Below the pieces are notes generated by a model. That model was not told the origin of the DNA. It searched no databases and was given only the letters and a program-made list of their open reading frames with translations. The position numbers and the translations under genes were made by a program. Below are positions 25,905 to 40,106 of a stretch of 64,000 nt of DNA, piece after piece. Position 1 is the stretch's first letter. Each line of letters begins with the position of its first letter. Source of the DNA: Pseudoxanthomonas sp. z9 (GTDB lineage Bacteria > Pseudomonadota > Gammaproteobacteria > Xanthomonadales > Xanthomonadaceae). The stretch lies in NCBI RefSeq assembly GCF_006542425.1, contig NZ_VFID01000015.1, positions 1 through 64,000 on the forward strand. The letters are read 5' to 3'.

Positions 25905-27899
25905 TCAATTTTTCGTTGTCGTCGCCGCGGCAGGCATTGGCGCAGCGGCAGATCCGGTGCCAGGCCCGATGCTCTTGTCGAGGAAAGCCAGGATCCGCCT
26001 GTACAGTTCGTTGACGTTCTCCGGCTTGACGAAGCCGTGGCCTTCCCCGGACGCCACCATGGTTTCGACTGGAATGCCTTGTCTGTCAAACCCCTTTTTC
26101 AGGCTGTTGAACTGCTCCATCGGGACCTTGCGATCCAGCGTGCCCTGGGCCAGGAACACGGGCACCTTGATCTTATCGATATGGCGTGAGGGAGACATGG
26201 CGATCAGATGGTCCATGTCATCGCCCAGCGTCCGCGACAGGAACGCGCGGCCGTCCCGTGTACCGCTCAGGATGTCCCGCTTGTACATCACTTCCAGGTC
26301 GTATACGCCCACGTACCCGATCGCGCACTTGTACAGATCCGGGTAGCGGATGGTGCCTTGCAACGCGGCATAGCCGCCGTAGCTGGCGCCGAAGACGCAG
26401 ATGCGATTGGGATCGGCGAGTTTGTTGTCGATAGCCCATTTCACGCCTTCGGCCACATCGTCCACGAGTTTGCCGCCCCACTCCTTGTAGCCGCTGGTGA
26501 GGAAGCGTTCCCCACGTCCGCCCGACCCGCGATAGTTGACCTGCAGCACCGCGTACCCGCGGCTGGCCAGGAACTGGGCGTCCCGGTCATATCCCCACGC
26601 ATCGGCGACGCCATAGGGGCCGCCGTGCGGTATCACGACCATTGGCTGGGGGCCGCTGACGCCGGCCTTTGCCGTATAGAAGCCGAACAACTTGAGTCCA
26701 TCGCTGGAGGTGTATTCGAAAGGACGGACCGGCGCGAGCTTCTCCGCCTTGAGCCAAGGCATGAGTTCTCCGACCAGGCGTACCTTGTTGGTGTCCCGGT
26801 TGAACAGGTAGTAGGCCCCGGGATTGCGATCGGACCACACCAGGAAAAGTACATTCCTGTTGTCGCGACTGAAACTGTTGAACGACACCATCTGGCCGGG
26901 AAAGGCCTTCATCAGCCCTGCATGCAGCTTGGCCCATTCCGAGTTGGTGTCGAAATAGCGGATGGCGGGTTTGTCGGCCTGGTAGGTGATGCCGAATGGT
27001 ACGCCGGCATAGCCACCGATGAGCATGCGCCCGATATCTGCGTCGTCGCGACCCTGCAACAGGGTACGGGTCCCGGCGGCGAAATCGAGCCGGTAGAACT
27101 TGGTCGGCTCGCGCTTGTCCGAGATCTCGGCATAGGCAGTATTGTTGTCCTTGTCGAAGATCAGGGGGCCCATGGTGTAGCCCGCCAGCGTGGCCGGTAC
27201 CGGCAGCCAGTCGGCACCTTTGGTGGGGCGGTAGTGCAGGACCGGATTGTCGCTCTTGTCGCGGCTGACCCGGAGGCGGGCTTCGCCGGTCTGGTCGTAA
27301 TAGAACGAAGCCCGCTTGTTGTAACGCTCCACCTCGGTGCGGTTGCCGGTTCGCGTGTCCACCTTGAAGATGACGGTCGGCGGTTCCTCGCCGCAATTCC
27401 AGCACACGAAGTTCACCAGGATTTTCCCGGGTTCGTTGGGCAGCAGGTATTCGACGTAGGCAAATCCCTCGTCCTTGCGACGGCCCGAACGAACCAGGTC
27501 ATCCGGGATGTAGGCGAACAACGGCTTCTGATTCTTCCCGTCGACGTTGGATGACCAAAGTTCACCGCTGCTGACCAGTTGCTCGCGCAGGGGCAGCTTC
27601 TCGGCACGGGCTACGACAAAAGTATCGTCATCCGACCAGAGCAGATTCGAGACATGCTGCTGGTTGCCAAAGCGGAGCACCTTGGTTTCCCCCTCACCAT
27701 CCAGCCGAAGCACGTGCAGTTTGGTTTCCGTTTCTTCCTCGTTGGGCACTGCCAATGCCAGATATTTTCCGTCCGGCGACAGGGCCAGGTCCGAATAGTC
27801 GAACCGCTTTGAAAAATCCTCGACCGGAATCACCTGCGCCCAGGCAGGCGCCACCAGCAGGCCGCCCAGCAGGCCCCACTTCCATGCATTGATAGACAC
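25905..27899 (-). CDS. S9 family prolyl oligopeptidase / dipeptidyl peptidase
   Basis: The product has 664 residues with a signal peptide ending A-P-A-W-A-Q. An N-terminal beta-propeller of about 400 residues (S-P-D-G-K-Y-L-A-L-A repeat-type motif) precedes the alpha/beta hydrolase domain. The nucleophile is in F-G-A-S-Y-G-G-Y-A near residue 505, Asp in G-T-L-D-R-K-V, and His in E-G-H-G-F. I chose the GTG at 27899 because GGGGAGG lies directly upstream and the signal peptide starts there; the ATG at 27965 has neither. The role is probably cleavage of imported or periplasmic peptides. Confidence 0.9.
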   Translation of the reverse strand: MSINAWKWGLLGGLLVAPAWAQVIPVEDFSKRFDYSDLALSPDGKYLALAVPNEEETETKLHVLRLDGEGETKVLRFGNQQHVSNLLWSDDDTFVVARAEKLPLREQLVSSGELWSSNVDGKNQKPLFAYIPDDLVRSGRRKDEGFAYVEYLLPNEPGKILVNFVCWNCGEEPPTVIFKVDTRTGNRTEVERYNKRASFYYDQTGEARLRVSRDKSDNPVLHYRPTKGADWLPVPATLAGYTMGPLIFDKDNNTAYAEISDKREPTKFYRLDFAAGTRTLLQGRDDADIGRMLIGGYAGVPFGITYQADKPAIRYFDTNSEWAKLHAGLMKAFPGQMVSFNSFSRDNRNVLFLVWSDRNPGAYYLFNRDTNKVRLVGELMPWLKAEKLAPVRPFEYTSSDGLKLFGFYTAKAGVSGPQPMVVIPHGGPYGVADAWGYDRDAQFLASRGYAVLQVNYRGSGGRGERFLTSGYKEWGGKLVDDVAEGVKWAIDNKLADPNRICVFGASYGGYAALQGTIRYPDLYKCAIGYVGVYDLEVMYKRDILSGTRDGRAFLSRTLGDDMDHLIAMSPSRHIDKIKVPVFLAQGTLDRKVPMEQFNSLKKGFDRQGIPVETMVASGEGHGFVKPENVNELYRRILAFLDKSIGPGTGSAAAPMPAAATTTKN

Positions 27900-28231
27900 G
27901 GTTCCTCCCCAGGAACATTGATAGTCGTGTGGGGTGATGTTGCCATTGTCGCGCTGGCCTGTCACCGACAGGTCGATGAGCCCTGCCGGTGCGTGGGTGC
28001 CGCCGACGGAAGGGGCGAGGGAGGTGGTCGGCGGGTACGGCCAACTATGCCACCGCTCCAGGGATTGAGTTGCTCATGACCAGGAGATCGGGGCATCTAC
28101 ATGCCGGGACAGGCATGCCCGATGTCAGGCAGGGCGAATGGGACTCCCAGCGAAGCCGCACCGCGGGTCACTTGCCGGCACAGTCATGTCAGCGTCGTCG
28201 CCACGGCCCCGGGCAATGAAACCGCCAGGAA
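27900..28231. other. intergenic region between parE and the S9 peptidase, no gene seen
   Basis: About 330 bases with parE ending on one side and the S9 gene starting on the other, both on the reverse strand. It carries the S9 ribosome-binding site (top strand CCTCCCC at about 27905) and presumably its promoter. I saw no REP element and no clear terminator for parE. Confidence 0.45.
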
Positions 28232-30121
28232 TCAGACTTCCAGCGAAGCCAGATCTCCCTTGGTCTCCAACCAGCTCTTCCGCTCGCCCGCGCGCTTCTT
28301 CGCCAGCAGCATGTCCATCAGGGAATGGGTCTGGTCGCCATCCTCGACGGTCAGTTGGACCAGCCGGCGGGTGTCAGGATGGATGGTCGACTCGCGCAGC
28401 TGCGAGGCATTCATCTCGCCCAGGCCCTTGAAGCGGGTGACGTTGACCGCGCCCTTGATCTTCTCGCGCTGGATCTTCTCCAGCAGCAGGCGCTTTTCTT
28501 CCTCGTCGAGCGCGTAGAACACCTGCTTGCCCACGTCCACGCGGAACAGCGGCGGCATCGCCACGAACACATGTCCGGCCTGCACCAGCGCCGGGAAATG
28601 GCGCAGGAACAAGGCGCTGAGCAGGGTCGCGATATGCAGGCCGTCGGAGTCCGCATCGGCCAGGATCACCACCTTGCCGTAGCGCAGGCCGGAGATGTCT
28701 TCCTTGCCCGGGTCGCAGCCGATCGCCACGGCCAGGTCGTGCACTTCCTGCGAGGCCAGCACGCTGCCGGACGCGACCTCCCAGGTATTCAGGATCTTGC
28801 CGCGCAGCGGCAGGATCGCCTGGAAGTCCTTGTCGCGTGCCTGCTTGGCGCTGCCGCCGGCCGAGTCGCCTTCGACCAGGAACAGTTCGGTCCGCGACAG
28901 GTCCTGGCTGATGCAGTCGGCCAGCTTGCCGGGCAAGGCCGGACCTTGGGTGACCTTCTTGCGCACGACCTGCTTTTCGGTCTTCAGGCGCGCGGCGGCG
29001 CGCTCGATGGCGATCTGGGCGATGCGTTCGCCCAGGTCCACATGCTGGTTCAGCCACAGGCTGAAGGCATCGTGGGCGGCGCCCTCGATGAAACCGGCGG
29101 CCTGGCGAGAACTCAGGCGTTCCTTGGTCTGGCCGCTGAACTGCGGGTCGGTCATCTTCAACGAAAGCACGAAGGCCACGCGATCCCAGACGTCTTCCGG
29201 GGCCAGCTTGACCCCGCGCGGCAGCAGGTTGCGGAAGTCGCAGAACTCGCGCAGCGCGTCGGTCAGGCCACTGCGCAGGCCGTTGACGTGGGTGCCGTGT
29301 TGGGCGGTCGGAATCAGGTTGACGTAGCTTTCCTGCACCAGTTCGCCGTCCGGCACCCAGGCCACGGCCCAGTCGACGATTTCGGTGTCCTTCTTCAACT
29401 GGCCGACGAACAGGTCCGGCGGCAGCAGCTCGCGCCCCTGCATTTCACCCTTCAGGTAATCGCGCAGGCCGTCCTCGTAGTGCCAGGTGTCGCGCTCGCC
29501 GGTGGCTTCGTCATACAGCTTGACGGTCAGGCCCGGGCACAGCACGGCCTTGGCGCGCAGCAGATGGCGCAGCGCGCGCGCGTTGAACTTGGGCGTATCG
29601 AAATACTTGGGGTCCGGCCAGAAGCGCAGGCGGGTGCCGGTGTTCTTCTTGCCAACCGTGCCGACGGTCTCCAGCCTGGACGCGGCATCGCCGTCGCGGA
29701 ACTCCATCCGGTACTCGTTGCTTTCGCGCTTGATGAAGATCTCGACCTTCTTCGACAACGCATTGACCACGCTCACGCCGACGCCATGCAGGCCGCCGCT
29801 GAAGGTGTAGTTGCGGTTGCTGAACTTGCCGCCCGCATGCAGGCGGGTGAGGATGAGCTCGACGCCGGGGATCTTCTCTTCCGGATGGATATCCACCGGC
29901 ATGCCGCGGCCGTCATCGCTGACTTCGCAGCTGCCGTCCTTGTACAGGGTGACCTCGATCTCGCCGGCGTGGCCGGCCAGCGCCTCGTCCACGGAGTTGT
30001 CGATGACTTCCTGCGCCAGGTGGTTCGGGCGCGCGGTGTCGGTGTACATGCCGGGGCGGCGCTTGACCGGATCCAGGCCGGAAAGGACTTCGATGTCGGC
30101 GGCGTTGTAGCGACTGCTCAT
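28232..30121 (-). CDS. parE: DNA topoisomerase IV subunit B
   Basis: The product has 629 residues. The GHKL ATPase motifs are E-V-I-D-N-S-V-D-E-A, D-D-G-R-G-M-P-V-D, and G-G-L-H-G-V-G-V-S-V-V-N. The TOPRIM part has L-F-L-V-E-G-D-S-A-G-G-S-A and D-A-D-S-D-G-L-H-I. The length and the absence of the long GyrB-type C-terminal insert fit ParE. With ParC it decatenates daughter chromosomes. The ATG at 30121 (M-S-S-R-Y-N-A-A-D-I-E-V-L-S-G) matches the family start. Confidence 0.93.
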   Translation of the reverse strand: MSSRYNAADIEVLSGLDPVKRRPGMYTDTARPNHLAQEVIDNSVDEALAGHAGEIEVTLYKDGSCEVSDDGRGMPVDIHPEEKIPGVELILTRLHAGGKFSNRNYTFSGGLHGVGVSVVNALSKKVEIFIKRESNEYRMEFRDGDAASRLETVGTVGKKNTGTRLRFWPDPKYFDTPKFNARALRHLLRAKAVLCPGLTVKLYDEATGERDTWHYEDGLRDYLKGEMQGRELLPPDLFVGQLKKDTEIVDWAVAWVPDGELVQESYVNLIPTAQHGTHVNGLRSGLTDALREFCDFRNLLPRGVKLAPEDVWDRVAFVLSLKMTDPQFSGQTKERLSSRQAAGFIEGAAHDAFSLWLNQHVDLGERIAQIAIERAAARLKTEKQVVRKKVTQGPALPGKLADCISQDLSRTELFLVEGDSAGGSAKQARDKDFQAILPLRGKILNTWEVASGSVLASQEVHDLAVAIGCDPGKEDISGLRYGKVVILADADSDGLHIATLLSALFLRHFPALVQAGHVFVAMPPLFRVDVGKQVFYALDEEEKRLLLEKIQREKIKGAVNVTRFKGLGEMNASQLRESTIHPDTRRLVQLTVEDGDQTHSLMDMLLAKKRAGERKSWLETKGDLASLEV

Positions 30122-30149
30122 GAATTGAATACTGTCTCGGAATGGCGGC

Positions 30150-30854
30150 TTAGGGCTGGGAAGCGTCCAACTGGCGACCGGTGTAAGGGTTGTACAGGAA
30201 ATCGCCCGGGAACGACTCACCGCTGGCTGCGTCGCGTTTGTCGGGCAGCAGGCTGCCGAGCGGCAAGCGGAAGTCGTGGGTCTTGCTCGATGTCTTCACA
30301 CGCAGGTGGCCATCTCCCAGCGGGTCGGCCAGTCGCTTGCCTGCGGCATCGTTGCCGGGAAAGACCAGGAAATACATGCTCTTGCCCAATGGGCCGATGC
30401 TGTTGGCGAGGATAGGTCTCAGGAAGGCCAGCGTGGCCGCGAGCCGCGCGGGGACCTTGTCTTCCGCCACGACGGAAAGGACGCGGCCATCGGGGGCGAT
30501 GAGCACGGTGCTGTCCCGGACATCGCTCTCGGGGGTGAACCGGTATTCCATGTCACTGGCGACGGTTCCCTGTACAACGGCGACGATGTTGTAGTCGCCG
30601 AACATGCGGCCCAGATCGGCGGTGGTTTCCGGGTCCGTACCCTTGTTCTGCGCCACGCTGATCTGCCAGTACTCCGGAGGAATCCACCACACCATTTCCA
30701 TGCGACCGCCGCCGAGGCTGTGCTTCTGCGTGTCGCGGGTGAGGGCATCCAGCTTGACCTCCTGCGGCGGCACCGACACGCGTGCGGCGTGGGCCGGACC
30801 CGGCAAGGCCTGCGCGGCCAGGAAAAACAACGCGGAGCAGAGGAATGGGCGCAT
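30150..30854 (-). CDS. exported protein of unknown function
   Basis: The product has 234 residues. A signal peptide (M-R-P-F-L-C-S-A-L-F-F-L-A-A-Q-A-L-P-G-P-A-H-A) precedes a mature domain with M-E-M-V-W-W-I-P-P-E-Y-W, D-Y-N-I-V-A-V-V-Q-G-T and L-Y-N-P-Y-T-G-R-Q-L. I do not recognise a named family. It lies directly upstream of parE on the same strand, with 28 bases between them, so co-transcription is possible. The ATG at 30854 is taken because the signal peptide begins there. Confidence 0.7.
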   Translation of the reverse strand: MRPFLCSALFFLAAQALPGPAHAARVSVPPQEVKLDALTRDTQKHSLGGGRMEMVWWIPPEYWQISVAQNKGTDPETTADLGRMFGDYNIVAVVQGTVASDMEYRFTPESDVRDSTVLIAPDGRVLSVVAEDKVPARLAATLAFLRPILANSIGPLGKSMYFLVFPGNDAAGKRLADPLGDGHLRVKTSSKTHDFRLPLGSLLPDKRDAASGESFPGDFLYNPYTGRQLDASQP

Positions 30855-31016
30855 CGGACGGCGGGGCGGGATCCAGGAGACGCGGAGTTTGCGGCCAGCG
30901 CGCCGTTTTTGCACGTTCAGGAGCGGGCGAGCGCCGATGCGGTATCGTGCGCGCGTCAGTTGAATGCCGCCGTTCCGGCCCCATCTGGCGATGCAACGAG
31001 TGAATGGAGACGAGCC

Positions 31017-31274
31017 ATGAAACCGCGCAAGCTGTTGATCCTTACCCTGGCCGCCGTGACGGCCGCCGCCGCCGGCCTGGCGCTGGCGCAGTCCAAGTCC
31101 GGCAGCCAGGATGCCGACAAGTCCGGGTCCTCGCAGTCCGACTCCTCCGATGCCGACCGCAAGGCGCAGCGCCGGGCCGCCAACGAGGCCGCCGCCGCCG
31201 AGCGCGCCAAGCAGAAGGGCGAGCAGGGCAAGAAATCCGGCAGCCAGGAAGAGGAAGAAGAGCGCAAGCCCTGA
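31017..31274 (+). CDS. small exported, highly charged low-complexity protein
   Basis: The product has 85 residues. A signal peptide (M-K-P-R-K-L-L-I-L-T-L-A-A-V-T-A-A-A-A-G) is cut near L-A-L-A-Q. The mature part is only Ser/Gly/Asp, then Lys/Arg/Ala, then Glu-rich, and predicts as disordered. No family is recognised. GGAGA lies 7-11 bases upstream, and a terminator follows, so it is expressed as its own unit. Confidence 0.65.
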   Translation: MKPRKLLILTLAAVTAAAAGLALAQSKSGSQDADKSGSSQSDSSDADRKAQRRAANEAAAAERAKQKGEQGKKSGSQEEEEERKP

Positions 31275-31327
31275 TTCCCGTAAAACCTTTGCCGCACAAG
31301 GCTTTCAAGCCTGTTCGGCACCCCCGG

Positions 31328-31358
31328 ACGCCCCGCCTGAGCGGGGCGTTCGGCTTTT
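31328..31358 (+). terminator. Rho-independent terminator upstream of pyrG
   Basis: A nine-base stem (31328-31336 with 31341-31349, loop CTGA) is followed by TCGGCTTTT. Confidence 0.8.
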
Positions 31359-31360
31359 AG

Positions 31361-33067
<1,707 letters not shown>

Positions 33068-33125
33068 ACGCGCTCCGGACCGGTCGCGACGCGTCGCGAT
33101 CCGGGCCGGTGTCCTGGTGTTACGG

Positions 33126-33147
33126 TCGCGACTGACGTCGCTCCTAC
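33126..33147 (-). repeat. single REP element in the kdsA leader
   Basis: An isolated reverse-orientation REP ending CTCCTAC lies between pyrG and kdsA. Its last base is adjacent to the GAGG (33148-33151) that serves as the kdsA ribosome-binding site. Confidence 0.85.
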
Positions 33148-33158
33148 GAGGTACTGCA

Positions 33159-33992
33159 ATGAAACTCTGCGGTTTTGAAGTCGGCCTGGACCAGCCCCTG
33201 TTCCTGATCGCCGGTCCCTGCGTGATCGAGTCCATGCAACTGCAACTGGATGTCGCTGGCCGGCTGAAGGAAATCACCGGAAAGCTGGGGATGAACTTCA
33301 TCTTCAAGTCCAGCTTCGACAAGGCCAACCGCACCTCAGGCACCAGCTTCCGCGGCCCGGGCATGGAAGAGGGCCTGAAGGTCCTGGCCGAGGTGAAGAA
33401 GCAGATTGGCGTGCCGGTGCTGACCGATGTGCACGAATACACCCCGATGGACGAAGTCGCCTCGGTGGTGGATGTGCTGCAGACCCCCGCCTTCCTGGTC
33501 CGCCAGACCGATTTCATCAGGAAGGTCTGTTCGGCAGGCCGCCCGGTCAACATCAAGAAGGGCCAGTTCCTGTCGCCGTGGGACATGAAGCCGGTCGTCG
33601 AAAAGGCCAAGTCCACCGGCAACAACGACATCATGGTGTGCGAACGCGGCGCCAGCTTCGGCTACAACAACCTGGTCAGCGACATGCGCTCGCTCAGCGT
33701 GATGCGCGATACCGGTTGCCCGGTCGTGTTCGACGCCACCCACTCGGTGCAGTTGCCGGGCGGGCAGGGCAGCAGCTCCGGCGGCCAGCGCGAGTTCGTG
33801 CCGGTGCTGGCGCGCGCGGCGGTCGCGGTCGGCGTGGCCGGCCTGTTCGCCGAGACCCATCCGGATCCGTCCAAGGCGCTGTCCGACGGCCCCAACGCGT
33901 GGCCGCTGGACAAGATGGAAGCGCTGCTGGAAACCCTGCTGGCGCTGGATTCGGTCACCAAGCGTTCGGCATTCCTGGAACAGACGCTGTAA
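33159..33992 (+). CDS. kdsA: 3-deoxy-8-phosphooctulonate (KDO-8-P) synthase
   Basis: The product has 277 residues. Family motifs include [19 protein letters not shown] and [12 protein letters not shown]. It condenses phosphoenolpyruvate with arabinose-5-phosphate to make KDO-8-phosphate for lipopolysaccharide. The start at 33159 (M-K-L-C-G-F-E-V) is supported by GAGG 7 bases upstream. The in-frame extension to 33117 is translated REP sequence and was excluded. Confidence 0.96.
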   Translation: MKLCGFEVGLDQPLFLIAGPCVIESMQLQLDVAGRLKEITGKLGMNFIFKSSFDKANRTSGTSFRGPGMEEGLKVLAEVKKQIGVPVLTDVHEYTPMDEVASVVDVLQTPAFLVRQTDFIRKVCSAGRPVNIKKGQFLSPWDMKPVVEKAKSTGNNDIMVCERGASFGYNNLVSDMRSLSVMRDTGCPVVFDATHSVQLPGGQGSSSGGQREFVPVLARAAVAVGVAGLFAETHPDPSKALSDGPNAWPLDKMEALLETLLALDSVTKRSAFLEQTL

Positions 33993-34197
33993 GCCATCCA
34001 CGGATATGCGGCCGGCGATGAAATCGCTGTGGTGGCCGGCTGCAATCATGGATTCGCCGACACGTTCGTGATTCGCACGACAGACAGCCACTCGTGCGCG
34101 TCAATGTGATTTGGCGGCGCCCGACGCAACCCGGATAATCGAGGCGCGACCGAACACCACGGTCCGCCTTCTTTCATTTCCGGCTGTTTGCTCACTC

Positions 34198-36701
<2,504 letters not shown>

Positions 36702-36704
36702 GCC

Positions 36705-37076
36705 ATGCGCCGACTGGTCTGGCTGCTGCTGGTACTGGCGCTGCTGCTGGCCTGGCTGCAATACCGGTTCTGGTTCGGCGCGGGCAGTTCGGGCGAAGTG
36801 GTCGCGCTGGAAAGCCAGGTCATCGTGCAGAAGCGCGAGAATGCCGGCCTGCAGGAACGCAACGACGCGCTCGCCGCCGAAGTCGAGGACCTCAAGTCCG
36901 GCGAGGCGGCGGTCGAGGAACGCGCGCGCAGCGAGCTGGGCATGATCAAGCCCGGCGAGAAGTTCTACCGCGTGGTGGAACCGACCGCGCCGGTGCCGGC
37001 GCCGCCCGCGGCCACGGAGGACGGAGAAGCGACCGCCGAACCGGCCCCGATCGCCGAACCGGAGCACCAGCCCTGA
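36705..37076 (+). CDS. ftsB: cell division protein FtsB
   Basis: The product has 123 residues. A short cytoplasmic start and one membrane helix ([15 protein letters not shown]) are followed by a coiled coil ([15 protein letters not shown]) and the conserved [13 protein letters not shown]. It joins FtsL and FtsQ in the divisome. A Pro/Ala/Glu-rich tail of about 35 residues extends beyond the E. coli length. The stop shares one base with the ispD start. Confidence 0.93.
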   Translation: MRRLVWLLLVLALLLAWLQYRFWFGAGSSGEVVALESQVIVQKRENAGLQERNDALAAEVEDLKSGEAAVEERARSELGMIKPGEKFYRVVEPTAPVPAPPAATEDGEATAEPAPIAEPEHQP

Positions 37077-37771
37077 TGGCCGGTATCTGGGCGGTGATTC
37101 CCGCCGCCGGGCGCGGCACGCGCTTCGGTGGCGAGATTCCCAAGCAGTACCTGCGCGTGGCCGGCCGGCTGCTGCTGGAACACACGCTGGAGGCGCTGTT
37201 CGCGCACGATGCCGTGCTGGGCGCGGTGCTGGCGTTGTCGGCCGACGATGCGGACTGGCCGGGCTGGACCTCGTTCGCCGGCCGGCCATTGCTGACCTGC
37301 ACCGGCGGCGCGACCCGCGCCGAGTCGGTGCTGGCCGGGCTCAACGCGCTGCCCGACGACGTGCGCGCCGACGATTTCGTGCTGGTGCACGACGCCGCAC
37401 GGCCCAACCTCGGGCTGGCCGATCTGGCCCAGTTGCTTGAGCGCGGACGCAATGATCCAGTTGGCGCCATCCTCGCCGCGCCGGTGCGCGACACGCTCAA
37501 GCGGGCCGGCGACGACGGCGGCATCGACGGCACCGAACCGCGTGAGCGGCTGTGGCGTGCCTTCACCCCCCAGCTGTTCCGCCGCCTGCACCTGCAACGC
37601 GCGCTGGAAGCCGCCGCCGGCAATGGCATCGAAGTCACCGACGAGGCGATGGCGATGGAGCGGCAGGGCCTGCGCCCGCTGCTGATCGAAGGCGCCGAGG
37701 ACAACTTCAAGATCACCACCCCGGCGGATCTGGCGCGCTTCGAGTTCATACTGGCCCAGCGCGGCCGCTGA
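37076..37771 (+). CDS. ispD: 2-C-methyl-D-erythritol 4-phosphate cytidylyltransferase
   Basis: The product has 231 residues. The nucleotide-binding [10 protein letters not shown] with K-Q-Y-L, and D-A-A-R-P-N, are the IspD signatures. It attaches CMP from CTP to methylerythritol phosphate in isoprenoid synthesis. It overlaps ftsB by one base (TGATG) and precedes ispF, which acts two steps later. Confidence 0.94.
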   Translation: MAGIWAVIPAAGRGTRFGGEIPKQYLRVAGRLLLEHTLEALFAHDAVLGAVLALSADDADWPGWTSFAGRPLLTCTGGATRAESVLAGLNALPDDVRADDFVLVHDAARPNLGLADLAQLLERGRNDPVGAILAAPVRDTLKRAGDDGGIDGTEPRERLWRAFTPQLFRRLHLQRALEAAAGNGIEVTDEAMAMERQGLRPLLIEGAEDNFKITTPADLARFEFILAQRGR

Positions 37772-37842
37772 CTTCTCCGGCAGGAGCGCCGTCCCGGCGC
37801 GGCGCTTCTCCCGGTGACAACCCGGCTTCTTTTTTGTTGGAT

Positions 37843-38340
37843 ATGCACATGCCCGACCTTCCTTCCATCCGCATCGGCCAGGGATTCGACGTCCACGCCT
37901 TCGGCGATGGCGACCACCTGATGCTGGGTGGCGTGCGCGTGCCGCACGATCGCGGCGTGCTCGCGCACAGCGACGGCGACGTGGTCCTGCACGCGCTGTG
38001 CGACGCCATCCTCGGCGCGCTCGCGCTGGGCGACATCGGCAAGCATTTCCCGCCTTCGGACCCGCGCTGGAAAGGCGCGGACAGCCGCCATTTCCTGCGT
38101 CATTGCAATGCCCTGATCGGCGAGCGCGGCTGGCGCGTCGGCAATGCGGACGTCACCGTGATCGGCGAGCGGCCCAAGGTGGGCCCGCACGCCGAAGCGA
38201 TGCGGGCCGCCATCGCCCAGGACCTGGAAATCGACATCGATGCCATCGCCATCAAGGCGACCACCACCGAGAAACTGGGCTTCACCGGCCGTGGCGAAGG
38301 CATCGCCGCGCAGGCGGTGGTACTGCTGGTGCGCGCATGA
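37843..38340 (+). CDS. ispF: 2-C-methyl-D-erythritol 2,4-cyclodiphosphate synthase
   Basis: The product has 165 residues from the ATG at 37843, or 163 from the ATG at 37849; neither has a strong ribosome-binding site. Metal ligands are in G-F-D-V-H-A-F and [11 protein letters not shown] late [16 protein letters not shown] matches the family. It overlaps truD by four bases. Confidence 0.94.
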   Translation: MHMPDLPSIRIGQGFDVHAFGDGDHLMLGGVRVPHDRGVLAHSDGDVVLHALCDAILGALALGDIGKHFPPSDPRWKGADSRHFLRHCNALIGERGWRVGNADVTVIGERPKVGPHAEAMRAAIAQDLEIDIDAIAIKATTTEKLGFTGRGEGIAAQAVVLLVRA

Positions 38341-39374
38341 GCACGGAACTGCCGCGCGCCTTTGGCGCATCGGTGCTGACGGCGCGTTTCCGCGCCACGC
38401 CGGAGGATTTCTTCGTCGAGGAACTGCCCGGGTTCGAACCCACCGGCGAGGGCGAGCATCTCCTGCTGACGGTGCAGAAGCGCGGCATGAACACCGCCTT
38501 CGCCGCCAAGCGCATCGCCGCCTGGGCCGGATTGCAGGAGATGGCGATTGGCTATGCGGGCCTGAAGGATCGCCACGCGGTGACCCGCCAGCGTTTCAGC
38601 GTGCACCTGCCCAAGCGCAATGCCCCGGACATCGCCGCGCTGAACGCGGACGACCTGCAGGTGCTGGAATCGATCTGGCACAACCGCAAGCTGCCGCGCG
38701 GTGCGCTGGCAGGCAACCGTTTCGTGCTGGTGTTGCGCGAGGTGCGCGGAGAACGCGCCGAGATCGAACAGCGTCTGGCGGATATCGCCGCGCAAGGCCT
38801 GCCCAACTGGTTTGGCGAACAGCGTTTCGGCCGCGACGGCGGCAACATCGCCGCGGCGCTGGCGATGTTCGGTGGCCGCCGCGTGCGCCGCGATCAGCGC
38901 TCGATGCTGCTGTCGGCCGCGCGTTCGGAACTGTTCAACCGGGTGTTGACCGCCCGCATCACCGCGGGCGACTGGAACCAGGGCATGGACGGCGAGGTAT
39001 GGATGCTGGATGGCAGCCGCAGCGTGTTCGGCCCGGAGCCGTGGAACGATACGCTGGCGCAGCGGCTGGCGGCATTCGACATCCATCCCAGCGGCCCGCT
39101 GTGGGGCGCCGGGGAACTGCGTACCACCGCGGAATGCCGCGAATTGGAGCTGGCCGCGCTGGCCGACGATACCGCCCATCGCCTGCGTGGCGGACTCGAG
39201 CAGGCAGACCTGCGCCAGGAACGCCGCGCGCTGCGCCTGCGCCCGCAGACAATGGCTTGGGAATGGCTCGCCGACGACGTGCTGTCGCTGGGTTTCGCGC
39301 TACCACCGGGCAGCTACGCCACCGCGCTGCTGCATGAACTGGGCGAGGTGGTGGAAGCGGATCGCGAGGCGTAG
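38337..39374 (+). CDS. truD: tRNA pseudouridine(13) synthase TruD
   Basis: The product has 345 residues. Motif [13 protein letters not shown] holds the catalytic Asp, and F-V-E-E-L-P appears near the N-terminus. [11 protein letters not shown] and the inserted TRUD domain follow. It makes pseudouridine 13 in tRNA-Glu. It is translationally coupled to ispF through ATGA. Confidence 0.94.
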   Translation: MSTELPRAFGASVLTARFRATPEDFFVEELPGFEPTGEGEHLLLTVQKRGMNTAFAAKRIAAWAGLQEMAIGYAGLKDRHAVTRQRFSVHLPKRNAPDIAALNADDLQVLESIWHNRKLPRGALAGNRFVLVLREVRGERAEIEQRLADIAAQGLPNWFGEQRFGRDGGNIAAALAMFGGRRVRRDQRSMLLSAARSELFNRVLTARITAGDWNQGMDGEVWMLDGSRSVFGPEPWNDTLAQRLAAFDIHPSGPLWGAGELRTTAECRELELAALADDTAHRLRGGLEQADLRQERRALRLRPQTMAWEWLADDVLSLGFALPPGSYATALLHELGEVVEADREA

Positions 39375-39479
39375 GCATCCTGAGCGGGTGGCCGTGCTTC
39401 ATGCACGAGGGTATGGCGGAGCGGGGCCGGTGGTTGCCGCATGCGTCGATTCGATGGGCGTCCTTATCGCGCCGACCCG

Positions 39480-40016
39480 TCAGCGCCGCGCCAGCAGCAC
39501 CAGCACCGCGCCGGTTCCGCCCTGCGTGGCGGGCGCGGAATGGAACGCCAGCACGTCGCCGCGCTGGCGCAACAGCCGATCCACCAGGTTCTTCAGCACC
39601 GGAATCTCGCGCTCGTTGCGACGGCCCTTGCCGTGGATGATGCGCACGCAGCCATGTTCGTGCGCATGGGCTTCCTGCATGAACTGGCGCAGCAGGCGCT
39701 CGGCCTCGACGGCGGTGGCGCCGTGCAGATCCAGTTCGTCCTGGGCCGAGAACTGGCCCTTGCGCAGGCGCTGGAACACCCGCGGCGGCACCTCGTCGCG
39801 GCGGAAGCTGAGTACGTCGCCGGCCTCCAGCAGCGCCAGGTCGTCCAGCCCGCGCTGGAACTCGCTGCGCGCGTCCACCTCGTCGCGTTCGGCCATGCGC
39901 GCGGCGGGGCGCGGCTTCGGCGGCCGTGGAGGCGGCGCGGCGTCCGCCATCGGCTTCACCTCGCCGATGGCCTGGCGGAACAAGGCGGCGTCGTCGTCTT
40001 CGGGGGGATCGGACAT
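39480..40016 (-). CDS. Smr domain endonuclease-like protein
   Basis: The product has 178 residues. A Pro/Arg-rich N-terminus precedes an Smr domain (about residues 90-178) with D-E-L-D-L-H-G-A-T, R-I-I-H-G-K-G and H-S-A-P-A-T-Q-G-G-T-G-A. It resembles the stand-alone SmrA/YdaL family, nicking nucleases with uncertain cellular role. It is divergent from surE across 90 bases and convergent with truD. Confidence 0.88.
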   Translation of the reverse strand: MSDPPEDDDAALFRQAIGEVKPMADAAPPPRPPKPRPAARMAERDEVDARSEFQRGLDDLALLEAGDVLSFRRDEVPPRVFQRLRKGQFSAQDELDLHGATAVEAERLLRQFMQEAHAHEHGCVRIIHGKGRRNEREIPVLKNLVDRLLRQRGDVLAFHSAPATQGGTGAVLVLLARR

Positions 40017-40106
40017 GGCCCACAGCGTAGCGCGGCGGGCGCGTGACGCAAGCGCGGGAAGCGGTCATCCGCTTCCGGTATCATGGGGCGTCCCCCGAGG
40101 AAGCAC

